A stretch of DNA of 64,000 nt. Source: Pterois miles (taxonomy: Eukaryota; Chordata; Actinopteri; Perciformes; Scorpaenidae). The DNA lies in NCBI GenBank assembly GCA_947000775.1, contig CAMQGK010000463.1, positions 3,102,501 to 3,166,500 of the forward strand, written 5' to 3'. The notes below the pieces were generated by a model that saw nothing but the letters and a program-made list of their open reading frames with translations, made no database searches and was not told the origin of the DNA. The translations under genes and the position numbers were made by a program. Position 1 is the first letter of the stretch. Each line of letters begins with the position of its first letter. This document shows, piece after piece, positions 1 to 11,900 of the stretch.

Positions 1-1165
1 TTGACAGGCTTGGTTTGGTGGGGAAAAAAAAAAAAAAACAAGCAAACTTTAAAACAACAAAGTCCAACACTTAAAAACATGCCTCCAGCTCTAAATGGCA
101 GCAGAGAAGGATGGAGTGAGTGTCTCCTTCCAGCCACAGAGAGATTTGAATCAGGGACCTGTCAGCTAACTTGCCTAAAAGACGTTTGTGGCATAAAGAC
201 GGCAGCAGGTGAACAGCGGGACAGCAGTAAAATTAATAGTCTGCATCACTGCAGCAGAAAGCAGTAACTTGATCGACAGAGGACAAGGACTTCCGTTTTG
301 AGAGCGTTTTTGGAAAACTTCCACATAGTGCTTCTCCTAGTCTCTGTGAGTTTTTGTAGTTACAAGCCCACTTTTTATGGGCCTTTTCATAGATTTATAA
401 TGTTTTTTGTTGTTGTTTTTCTTTGTTTTTTTTCCTTTTTTTTTAGTTAAATGCCAGATTATAACCAGTGAGTATGCACTAGATAGAAAGCAATCGGAAT
501 AGGAAATAGAGCACAGCAAATAAAAATGCAGAAATCTGATTGCCTACAGTTATAACAAGCCCTCATCAATCATTTGAGAAGTAGGCTCACATACTGAGAA
601 GGTGATTTATTGTATTAAAAAAGAAAAAAATCTATATATATTATGTATAACCGTAGTTATATACCGTTTGTAAAACATCCATTTTGTAATGGAGCGCCAA
701 CTTATATATAATGTACATTTTGTATAAAAGAACAGGGAGGTGGGAACTGCAGCGAATCTCTTAGTATCTATATACTGTATCTATATTGTAGTTTAACTTT
801 TGTGCTTCAAACGCCCATGTGCTTATCAGATGCAATTCAGTGCCGTTCCTGTACTGCTTTTTACGAATTTTGTTAATCCGACATTATGACCTTGACTTAC
901 CTGAGGGTAAAATGAAATAAAAGTTGTCTTTATACTCCTTTACAGACATAGCCCACATTTTATGATAAATAGATATATATTTTTCACAGAAGTAAATATT
1001 GTTATGTTCTCATTACAATTTCTAAGACACTTTTTCATTGTTTTATCACAGTTTTCCAAAATGGACTCTCTTTAGAAGTCAGTTATCAATTTTATGCTAT
1101 CAAAAACAATATTGTTCTTTACAGATGCAGTTTGTAAATAAAGTGCCGCATGTATTAGATGTTTG
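1..1165 (+). other. 3' UTR end of an upstream + strand gene (partial)
   Basis: No convincing coding exon is present. The stretch is A/T-rich and ends with two canonical poly(A) signals on the + strand, AATAAA at 916-921 and AATAAA at 1137-1142. The second is followed by a GT-rich tract, as expected for a downstream processing element. This reads as the terminal exon of a gene whose coding part lies before the window. In human the gene preceding DEPDC7 is QSER1, so qser1 is the syntenic expectation. That is inference only; I could not match the UTR to a named gene. Confidence 0.45.
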
Positions 1166-2258
1166 CATTGGTATGTTTTTGTCTGAGGTGGTTAACATCT
1201 TCCAAGTTATTTGGGGCCTGTGTGTCATGTGCCAGATTTTGAAAACACTGTAGAAGCATAAAAGTACAATACTTTACATTTTATGAACAGGAGATTCTGA
1301 GTACAATCTATAGGTGTCAATGAATTCCTCAGAGGAATTTATTGAGTTGGACTGAGTACCAAGGTTGTTTGGTACATAAAATTCACTCCATTAGACAAGA
1401 TCTAATTATGGAGGAGGAGTGGGTAAAAGTGAGAGTTCATCATTCTGTTATGGTGGCAGTAACACCTCTAAAAGCCTCAGTAGTGATTCCTGGCATTTCG
1501 GGAACATCCAATCAACACTGATTAGACCTGTGATTTCCTTTGCCTCATATACTACTGACTAATACTAATTACAGCTTTGCTTCTGGTCCAAAGCACAAAC
1601 ATAACGTGTCCTCAGCTCAGAGGTCAGTTAGTGTTTAACGTCACCTGCATGTCGGAGTGTGTCGTTAATATTGGCTCATTTTCTTGAGGGGGCAGGACAT
1701 TGTCGTGATGCTCGCCCACCATGCTCTCATGACCGAACTATTCACTGTGAATGGGTGGCTGACATTGTATCGTCTGAGAGGGTCTTGAGCCCGTTGAATA
1801 AAATATGATTGTCCAGCCACAATGCAAAATTACTGGCAGCCTGCTCAACAACAAAAGCATCTCTGTGCTGCAGCGACAGCTCAGTAAGGAAATCCACTGT
1901 CCTCTGTCCTTTTGGAGCTGCGGAGGACGGCCAGTCAGGCAAGCGTTTGAGATTCCAGCACGGGCACAACTGGTAGGGACAGATACTGGATGTCTGCTCT
2001 CCAGATGAAAAGCATATGAATTTTAATGCACTTCATTGTTCCATAATGTGGGAGACAGACTGAGAGGACCCTTGAGGCAGCGTGAGAAGGGCACAATGAC
2101 TGGACGACAGTGTGTTAGATAAAACTGCAAAATACTGCCTATTGCTCTGGAAATGCCCTGTGGTATAACCTAATGTACTGTGTGATGACGGTGTGGTTTT
2201 GAAGCTGATTTAACCAGTCTCAGGCACACTTGCTGAACATCTGCATCTATGTATTTGG
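1166..2258. other. Intergenic, nothing recognised
   Basis: Non-coding sequence after the upstream gene's last poly(A) signal. Short open frames (for example around 1742-2008 on both strands) have no recognisable domain or splice context. No repeat family was identified. Confidence 0.4.
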
Positions 2259-3224
2259 CAGTGGTGGAGTGTAACTCATTATATTAAATACTACTTAAGT
2301 AAGTTCTGTACTGAAGTTTTAAGTACAGTTTTAAGGCATTTTTCCATTTTCTAAGATATTTTTGCAGTTACAGCAGTAAAGGGGACAGTGCAAACAAGAT
2401 GCATCAGTAAAAACACAGATATAACAAATAGTAAGTAAACAATAAAGATATAATAATAAGTGAACAGTTAATAGCAAAATATATATTAAAATGTAGTCAT
2501 AAAAATCATAGTAGTAGATGTTATTGCACATGAAATATGAAATGTTGATATTGTACAGCATATCAATTATAAATTATTATGCTACCTAATACTCCTATTC
2601 CACTTCAGTTCAGAGGAAAATGTTTTTCATTACTTTTATATTAAACACTGTAAGCATAAGATATAAACCAAAGGTTTCTAAACTTTTTGACTTGTGATTC
2701 TTACAAATATCAGTGTGTAGTTGGAGCCTCTTGTCATGTTTCAGATGTCTGAGTTTCCCCTCTAAACTTCTCAGATGGTTTCATAAAAATAATTGTTTGA
2801 GGCCAAGTGCAGTAAAACTCAAATATTTAACAAAAACAGCAAAGCTTAGAGAATATTCAAATATATGCTTTTTCCTACCTAGTTTTTCTCATGACCCTTG
2901 ATTGGGTCTGACCCCTAGTTTAATGTATACCAGTGGACTAAGCTACCCTAGTTCCACCTCAACCAGCTACAATACTAAAATGGCACTGATGCTTTGGCAT
3001 TAACAATATATCAGTCACAGGGGTCATTTTTTCAACAAAAGACTACTTTTACATTTTATGTTTTAAGTATGTTTTGCTCCAATCACTTCTGTATTTTACC
3101 ACCAAGGTAAATACATTTTAAATGTAGGGGTTTTACTCTCAATGGAGATACATGGATATTGTACATTGTGATATTGTTAGTATTACGTCTGAGTCTGAGT
3201 ATCTGAATACTTCCTCCACCACTG
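2259..3224. mobile_element. Fish DNA-transposon MITE with CAGTGGTGGA termini, carrying a nested element
   Basis: The left end reads CAGTGGTGGAG and the right end CTCCACCACTG, forming a terminal inverted repeat, with internal motifs such as ACTTAAGTAAGT typical of a very common teleost element. Its middle (about 2669-2935) looks like a second repeat, from 'aaaggtttctaaactttttg' to 'gacccctagttt', so the insertion is nested. No clear target-site duplication was found. Family identity is from memory of fish repeats. Confidence 0.6.
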
Positions 3225-3496
3225 GCATGTGGGTTGTTTTTCTTTCATGTTACATCCCTAAAGAGAAACTTGCATGTTTTCTTATATTTTCAATGCCACC
3301 TCCTGGAGAAAACTCCTTTGTCATCATTATAACTGTTAACAAACTACAACTTGACTAACGTTGCACAACAGATAAGTATGAAGGGGAAAGAAAGGGAAAT
3401 ATGGAGGGCTTTCCGGGCACATGGAGAGAAGCAGGAGAGTAAATATTGCTTTGACCTTGTGGGCTTTAATTTGTGATTGTATTAACCAGAGTTTCT

Positions 3497-3497
<1 letters not shown>

Positions 3498-3565
<68 letters not shown>
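3498..3565. repeat. (CT)n microsatellite
   Basis: An uninterrupted CT dinucleotide run of about 66 bp. It creates spurious Leu/Ser and Arg/Glu open frames on both strands. Confidence 0.97.
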
Positions 3566-3570
<5 letters not shown>

Positions 3571-4206
3571 CTGTGTTGGTGTAAAACATGGTTCACTCTA
3601 TAGCACTGCAGTCAGCTTTCTGGCAAGTTTACAAAACACCAGCACATCCGACTGCAATGTTTTCATTTGAAGAGTTGTAAAACCAGTTTGGCCCTCAACC
3701 AAAGCCACGCTCTGACGATACCATTCATTCAAGGTGTGTATTTCCTTCTATTCCCTTTCCTTGGACATGATGGCTGTATGAATATAAACCTCCACATCAT
3801 CTACAGAAAAGGTTTGATTACATACACATAAAGCACATTAAAGCTGCAGCTAAGTATCATAAGCTTCTGTGAATTCAGAGATTGTTTGATGCCGGAAACT
3901 GATATAATGCTTATGAGTCATCACTGTAGTTACAATGTCAAGTGTTATTGTTAAACAGATTTTTCTGTCCGAGAAGCAAAGAGTGGGGTTTACTTTTGTG
4001 ACTAAATACAAACAAGATAAAATTCAGATTTGATATCAGGCCATTTTTTATATCAGGGAAAGGAGGTTAGCTTTTAACTGGAATTATAACAATGAAAGTT
4101 GTATAGTCCTTATGATGGCTGTTGGTTATGGAATAGTATTATGATATTTAATATTTGTTGTTCCTGTATTTAGCCACTCAGTTGTTATGATATATTATGA
4201 TATAGT
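3566..4206. other. Intergenic, nothing recognised
   Basis: A/T-rich non-coding sequence. I see no exon, RNA gene or clear repeat here. Confidence 0.35.
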
Positions 4207-4339
4207 ATAATGTACATTCAATTGGTCATTGTTGTGTAATAAACCCTGACAGGCCGGTGCAAGACCGGCTTTGCGTTGGGATGCTGCATCACCCTGTCTG
4301 GGTTTATTTCACAGCAATGACCGGCTTGCTGTACATTAT
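4207..4339. mobile_element. Short palindromic MITE (copy 1)
   Basis: A 133-bp imperfect palindrome. ATAATGTAC at the left mirrors GTACATTAT at the right, and inner arms at about 4224-4251 and 4294-4321 pair around a GC-rich centre. A related copy lies at 59,474-59,596 in hipk3 intron 2. There is no coding capacity, so it is a non-autonomous inverted-repeat element. The family was not identified. Confidence 0.6.
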
Positions 4340-5800
4340 CCTGCGTATTACACAGCTTTGTTAAATGATGTAGCCGAGATATCCTGACATTTATTTCTTA
4401 GAGTGGCTCAAGATCCAAAAACAAGATCCTACATTTCCATGATGAAACTTAATCATCTTTCAGCCTCTTAAATGACCACCTCTTTCAAACCCCTCACGTC
4501 CAGTTTGCAAAACAGGCAAGTCTTAAACCCAAGCCATTTTTCAACTTTTCAAAAGCTTCCTCCAAAACCACAGATTACATTGTCCTACAACTGTTTCCAT
4601 AGACTAAGTAGTGTTTTTTATAATGAGCAAACTGAGCATCACATGTAAAGTTGCACACATGCACACCTGTAGTTTCCTTAGAGCAGCCTGTCTTGCTCAA
4701 GAGCAGCTCAGCAGTATGTGAAGGAGGTAGACATTTCCTTTTGTTCTTTGTCTGGGAATGCAAACTATTGACATTCTGCTCACAACTCAAATATTTTGAA
4801 AATGCTAACAGACCTCTTTCTTTATGCTGACATACTTCACCTGGAGTAAAAGAGCATTTTTCTACAGGAAAGAGGTGAAGAGGACTGCCATCCAACCGGT
4901 TTGCACGCCTCACCCCTTTGCACCATACTTGTGTCTCATAATGATCGTAGCTGTCTTCCTTTCTGTCTCAATTTCAACCAACATTGGGTTTACAGTGTCA
5001 GCTTACTACTTTTCCATTGTCGGATTACACCTAAAGAAAGAAGGCACCAGGTTAGAGCCTCATTTCATGAAATCTGTCCCGACTAACAGCTCCTGTGTGT
5101 TCCCTCTGGGATGTGCACATTTGTTTATGATGACTGTATAGATGCTCCCAGAGGAGGTGGAATAGCTTCAGGATCACTTTGACCCAACCGAGGCACCTCT
5201 ATTGTTTTGACTGAAACAATTTTTCCCAAAACAACCCCATTACTCATGTTTTATTTTGTTTCTATCCTTTAAATCCCAATCATCCGAACAGCCGCCTCTG
5301 CTCAAATGGTGGCTGCTGTTTAATACTGCAGGTCTTTATCAGATCAAATTCACATCCAGTGTAGGCTTTAAGGGTGTGACTTTATAAGTGAAAGGTGAAA
5401 TGATTTTTAGCATTTCCTTTAAACTGAAGATCTTTGATTTGACCATTAAGGATGTGTAATATAGGACTTTAGTAGAAAATATTGGCAATTCTGCTCATTG
5501 CCTTTGGCTACTCAATATTGTATTATAATTAATCTTTCACTTGATATAAATTAAATCCTTTAGGCTACCTGTAAAGTTAACACCTTTCACTGGGTGAGCT
5601 TTGGTTACATATTGGTAGAAACTTACTTTACTCATCCATATTTACAGTTTCAGCTCAGGAAGATGCCCAAATGTAAGAACAAGTGACCTAGCGCGCCTTT
5701 TGTCAGAGTTGAAGGAAACAGTGAGCCTCATTATCACGTTAATGGTTGGACATGAATAATGTATCACAGTGGGAGGAGACGGTTTCGGGGGTTGACTTTA
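4340..5800. other. Intergenic region upstream of depdc7
   Basis: Open frames at 4575-4913 (minus) and 4824-5141 (plus) overlap each other and lack domain signatures or splice support, so I treat them as chance. The last 100 bases (5,690-5,800) become richer in CpG as the putative depdc7 first exon is approached. Confidence 0.35.
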
Positions 5801-5902
5801 GTTAGTGGCGTGCGTCACGTTGTAATGTGAATTGAAGACAAGGACATGGTGAATGGCTGTCTCTACAGTCACTGGAGGAAGTTTTCATGCACCGAACACC
5901 AG
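5800..5902 (+). promoter_or_regulatory. depdc7: Putative depdc7 exon 1 with very short coding start
   Basis: An ATG at 5887-5889 opens five codons plus one base, then a good donor (CAG|GTAGGA) at 5903. Its phase matches the acceptor at 10,016/10,017, and the in-frame sequence upstream is open back to a TGA with no earlier ATG. Joining gives an N-terminus beginning M-H-R-T-P and running into the Pro-Gly and Lys-Pro-Phe stretch before the DEP domain, resembling the human junction at the same place. If this exon is wrong, translation could begin at the exon-2 ATG (10,025), which has a good context. The 5' boundary is a guess. Confidence 0.45.
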
Positions 5903-8900
5903 GTAGGATAATACTAATTTAAACACTGGCTAGATGTTAATTTACTGCCGTGTTGGACATTACACATTTTGTAAGTCAGTTCAGTTTATTTATGTAGCCT
6001 ACGTGTTAAGATGGGATGTTTGAAGAAATGTCTCCTGCTGCTGATTTGGACTTGACTAAAACCTAGTCCTAAATGTGCCATAATAGTGTGTTTTACGCAC
6101 ACCGTGCGTAAAACCGTTTGGGACTATTTGTTCCATTAATGATGCGACGAACAGTAGATATTGTTCTAAAATATGTTTACAGTGTTTATGTTACCTTTTG
6201 TACATTATTGCAATCTAATTGTTATATGTGTTATTGTTGTTTAAGTAACCTATATGAGAAAATATATATATATTAGGCTAGAACGAGGGTTTATAAAAGT
6301 GAAATAAATCGACCATGCGTCGTAGATCAGTTTTAAGCTTTGAATAAACTTTGACATTTGTGCGTTATGCCGACTCAGCAGGCTGTAGTGTCTGTGTTAA
6401 CAGCAGAAGAATGGGGTATTTTACGCGTTTAGCTACCCTACAGGTTCACATTCATACGGGCCAGTCTCCCTCCGCGGTTCAGTGTGTTCAAATCGCGCCC
6501 TGAGGCTTGATCGGTTAAACTCAGAGGTCTCAGCATGTTGGAGGAATGAAGGTATCTAGTGCCACAGACTCTTAACAACCTGCTGTTGTCGGTCTGAAGG
6601 TGCCATAGCGCATTTTCATGACCTGAAATCATCAGTCATGAGCTCGGTGCAGATTCTGGTTCTGGTTCTGCTTGAACATGAAATCACCTCGTTTGCTTTG
6701 CACAGATAATAATGCAGCTCAGAGATGAGGGAGATGTTTATTAAACACGCCATGTTCTCAAAGGGGAGATCCCCATGTGTTGACTTGCTGCTCCCTCCGC
6801 GATTATTTACCTCCACTGATGTGTGCAAACACGGTGCACTGTTGTCCTTGGCTGAAATGCTGGTCAGTATCCTCTTCACATCATCCTGCAGTCTATTTTT
6901 TTTTTTATATAAACGGGACCAGAGTCACACAAGGAAGAAGTTTGGCGTCAGCTGTGCACACTGAGCTCAAATCTCAACCTGGCTCAAGCAACAAGAAGTG
7001 ACAGAGCTCTGCCGGGTTCCCAGGGTTGATCTGACCCACACCTGACCCACACTTTATTCCTTTTTAACAAGCACCATTAATGGATATTGATCAGATCCGG
7101 ATTTATTGTGTGACTGGTAATCCAGGGACCCCTGATGGGATCGTCCAGATGGTCCTGAACTAACTCCTAAATCAAGGATTTTATTCTGGTAATGCAGTTT
7201 GTTTCTACTATAGTTGCCCTGACCAAAAAATACATTATTCCTGTGATATACTACATCTTATAGTGACTTTATTTTGACTGATATTTGCATCATAGTAGAA
7301 GTTTATTCAAGCATGCTATTAGTATACTTGTTTTGAATTTAAAATAAGAATATAATTTCAGTTTAACTTTTATGTACTTAGAGATATACTTAGCAAAATA
7401 CTTAAGTACACTGGGCTCATACTGACAAGTATACTCTAAAGTCTAAGTATACTTGGTTTATACTGACAAAGAAACAGAAAAGTCTAAGTGTATTTGGTTT
7501 ATAGGCCTACTTACTTAATATTTTGATCAAGATATACTTAAGAAAAGTATAATTGTGTATTTTTGCCTTATAGGCCTACAGAAAGATACTTGGCTTCTGG
7601 TTGTGCTTACTTTTTGAAAGAGTAGCCTATTAAAGTGTGTGAGAGTTTATAAAAGGACGCTTTGATAAGAATTTACTTAAATTCATCAAGTTTTTGGATT
7701 AACCGTTCACCATAGCAGGCAAGGCATGCAAGAACAGCACATTTTATGATGATTATTATTTTTTTAAATCTCAAATCATTAAGCCAAAAAGCAAAAGGGG
7801 GAAATCTCTATGTGTAATACATAAATCAGTGGCTAAGTGCTGTAAGTAAAAGTATGCAAAGTATACTTTCATGAACTAAAAAGCAGAGATGCTCACGTCA
7901 TTTTTTGCATGTCCAAGTTTCAAGGCTTTAGTGTCTTAAAGCCATGAAAGAAATATCTGAATTCACTGCATTTTATATTTCTCATTATTCAGGCATAACA
8001 GCCTCAGTTGTACCCTACTTCCATGATATACAAATCCCCAGTTCAGGACAGTTTCTTCTCCCCCAGAGGGAGACACAGTTTGACGTAGATGTGTCTCATT
8101 AATCAGCAGATCATATCGGTCATGCACCCTCCTCGTCTCTCTCTAACATCTGCTCGCTGCCATACTGTTCCTGAGTGTTTTTGTTTTCATGTTTTACAGA
8201 TGGGTCAGTAATAGTGTTTGTCTTGTTGTGTTATCATAACATGGAGCCTGGTATGGTGCTGAGGGAGCCTGATTTATGGCCCCTGGCCTCAGTGAGCCTC
8301 TCAGATCCTCCCCTAACATTTGCTCAACAGGCCGTCACTGTTTCCTGTTGTGAGATGAAAGCCACACTAACATCTCACTATAGGCCACCTCTGCTTTCTC
8401 TCATTGGCCTGGCTTGTGGCAGATGACACAAGTCATTTTCCCTCAACAAAGGCCCATCAAACACAGACCGGTAGATGAGATATGTTGAGAAATTGTATGA
8501 TGGAGAGTTGATTGTCATTGTTTGATTGTATGATTCATCTACTGATTTGTGTGCATGTGTTAGCAGCAATGAAGTCCATCCAGTGGAAAACACAACAGGA
8601 ACGTAGTTGATATTTCACAATATGATCATTGTCTGTGTTTCCTTGTGTGTGTAGAAAGATTGCATCGGGTGTCAGGTATGGCAAGAAAATCAGGCACAAA
8701 TGATATGCTTTGCTTTTCTTAATGTCTTTAAATTGACTGCAGCATTTGATCCTTAGGTGTTAAACATCTGTTAAGTGAATTAGCATGAAGATTTTTAGTG
8801 TAATGTACACAAACATGCCTCAAAAAGGATTTGGGTTTGGTTGCTACCCCTGAGACCATGTGCTGTTTCACCCACATACAGTAACTTGAATGCAGTTTGT

Positions 8901-11900
8901 GATTATGAGGCATTACACAGAGGAGAGGGAGTGTGCACAATTCTCTGTAGTTGCTGAGAAAGTGTTCAGACAATAGACAAAGCTGAGAATGGAATAACAG
9001 ACTGATCACCAAAAAGACTCCTGTCTCTTACAGCATCTGCATTTTATTAAGTTTACTGTTATATTGATTTTCTTGATGCTTTTATTAATTAATCACACAG
9101 ATGATTATTTTGTCTAATTAATTGATTATCAGCATAGTCAAGTGAAAAATGTCTGTCACAATTTCCCACAACCCATGGTGGATGTTTTCATGTTGCCAAG
9201 AGTCCAAAACCCAAATATATTCAATTTGCAGTGAGCAAAAGCAACTAATCCTCACATTTGAGAAGCTCCCAACCTGCAAATGTTTGGCTTATTTTTCTTC
9301 ATAAATGACTTAAACAATTAATTGTTTATGAAAATGGTAGTTGATTCACTTATTGTTGATTGACTAATTAAAGGAGCAGTGTGTAACATTTTGGGGGATC
9401 TATTAGCAGAAATTGAATAATATTCACCATGTTGCTCCACCACATTTATGCAGTAGCCCAGAATGGACAAAACAAACTCTGGCACTAGAGAGAGCCTTCA
9501 TGTTTTTATGTTACCTGGACACCTTCTATGTTAAAACCAACTGCCAGCAGCCATTGTCTGACTCCTGTTGCTCCTAAAGTAGTGTTATTATGGTATGGAT
9601 GGCCTCTTAGCAATGTGAACAGTGTTACCACTGTTTTGCTCTTGGCGGCTCACGTGATCACAGTCTAGGAAAGAGAGGAGTGAGAGAAGGGGTACTCGGT
9701 TGGTTGCAATCTGCAACCACACCACCAGATGTTGTGAAAACCTACACACTGTACCTTTAATTAATCAGCTAAATCTTTCAGGAGTGGATATTATAGTTGC
9801 TCCACATCTGTGTGTAAAACTGTTGCCATTACTTGACTTGTCTTTTGGTTGAAATTTGTGCAGCAATTAAAATGGGAATATTTTGAACTGCACCATTAAA
9901 TGCCCAGAAAGCTCCTTACCTGCTTCTCCTGGCTGATTTCAGAGTTTATGACCTCTATGTCTTGATAGTTTCACTCACCCACCGTCCACTTACTCTCTCC
10001 TCTCCTCCTCCATCAGAACCAGGAATGGCTGGGAAGCCTTTCCGGGCCACCTATATCTGGAGCAGCATCATCTCCAACCTCCACACCCATGTGGAGGTGA
10101 AGCGCCGGCGCCACAATCTCAAGTCCTACCATGACTGCTTCCTGGGCTCGGAGGCCGTGGACGTGGTGCTGGCACACATCACCCTGAACCGTTTCTTTGG
10201 TGACGAAGCGGTGCCCCGCTACAAGGCTGTCCGCCTCTGTCAGGCCCTGATGGACTCGAGGGTGTTTGAGCCGGTGGGTGTTAAAGTATTTGGGAAGGAA
10301 AAGAAGCGAGCCACATTTGAGGACAGTAGTTGCAGTTTGTACAGGTTCCTGAGCCAAACAACCGGCTCCTTGTCACCACTGACCGACACCAACTCTCACT
10401 CCACCAGCACCATTGAGAGCGGCTATGACTCACCGAGCATGAACAGGAACAAGAATGGCTCATGTGAAAGGTACAGACTGGTATTATAACATCTTCAGAT
10501 CTCTTTTTTGATTTGCTTTGTTCTCCTTCTGCTAATCCCAAATCCAGTGTAGCTTTAGCCTGGGTGCCGCAGATCACTAGTTCAGCATGACCGGAGCCTC
10601 TTGAAGTCTCATGCAGTCATGTCTTGTTCATTTCCAGTAACTACCTCATTACCAGTTTGTGACAATGAGTTCTAAGTTCAAATATAATCTTGAGATACTG
10701 AATCAAAAAGTAATTTTAAAAGATGAAACATAAAGAATCCTACTGAAGTCCTTCCTTCACCACATTTTATTTGCTTTGAGTTAAATGGAAAGATCAATAC
10801 CACTCTCATATGTCTCTTGTCAGCAGCTGGCTAGTTTAGCTTAGCACAAAGACTGGAAATGGGGGGAAACAGCTAGCTTGGCTCTCTAACAACGATAACA
10901 AAACCTGCCTACCGGCTCCTTTAAAGCTCTCTATTTAACATTTCAAACCTCGTTTATTTATTATTTATACCGCTAATGAAGAGCAGAATTGACAGTTTGT
11001 TTTGCCGGAGTACCCCTTGGCTGCCCAGCCAAGAAATAATCCGATGAGTGTTTTTAAAATTTTAATGGTACAGTGTGTGGGATTTGGCAGCTTCTAGTAG
11101 TGTGGTTGCAGATCGCAACCAGCTGAGTACCCCTCCGCTAACTCCTTTCTTTCCAATACTGTGGTAAGATGAGAAGCCAAGTGTAAAATCGGGGTAACGC
11201 CATTCACCTCATTCAGGTCAGGCCATCCTTACTATAAAAACATTACTTCAGGAGCAACGGAAGTCAAGACAGCAGCTGGCGGTACCACAGTTTTTGCACT
11301 CTGTGGCTCGCGTTACTGCAGTGGAAAAGTGTGTGGGAGAACTTCAGAGGCCTTCAGGTAATGTAAAAACATGAGAGGCTCTCTCTAGAACCAGTGTTTG
11401 GTTTGTCCATTTTGGGCTACTGTAGAAACATGGTGCAGCAACATGACGGACTGAGGACCCGCTCCCTATGTCGATATGAAGGGCTCATTCTAAGCTAACT
11501 CAAACACAAGAATAAGTAGTTTCAGGTGATTATACACAGATGAAAATAATGTTCTGAATATTATTGCTAAAATGTTGAACGCTGTTCCTTTAATTTTGTA
11601 CACATTAAAAAAAAAAAATAATAACATTGATTAATTGGGGGCGGCAGTAGCTCAGTCTGTAGGGAGTTGGCTTGGGAACCGGAGGGTCACCGATTCAAGT
11701 CCCGACATGGACCAAAAACTGAGTGTGAACTGGTGGCTGGAGAGGTGCCGGTTTGCCTCTTGGGCACTGCCGAGGTGCCCCTGAGCAAGGCACCAAACCC
11801 CCAACTGCTCGGGGCGCTTGTCAGGAGCAGCCCCCTCACTCTGACACCTCTCCATTACTGCATGTATGTGTGTTTCAGGTCTGCATGTACCATGTATGAG

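Noticed and set aside
3336..3603. Open frames on both strands with long Ser/Leu or Arg/Glu runs
   Set aside because: They are translations of the (CT)n microsatellite, with no start or splice context.
10013..10577. Minus-strand frames opposite depdc7 exon 2
   Set aside because: Antisense shadows of a high-GC coding exon; the + strand encodes a clear DEP domain.
11648..11705. Possible tRNA gene (A-box and B-box motifs)
   Set aside because: No cloverleaf or anticodon arm can be formed and the sequence continues into a SINE body with a LINE-type tail.
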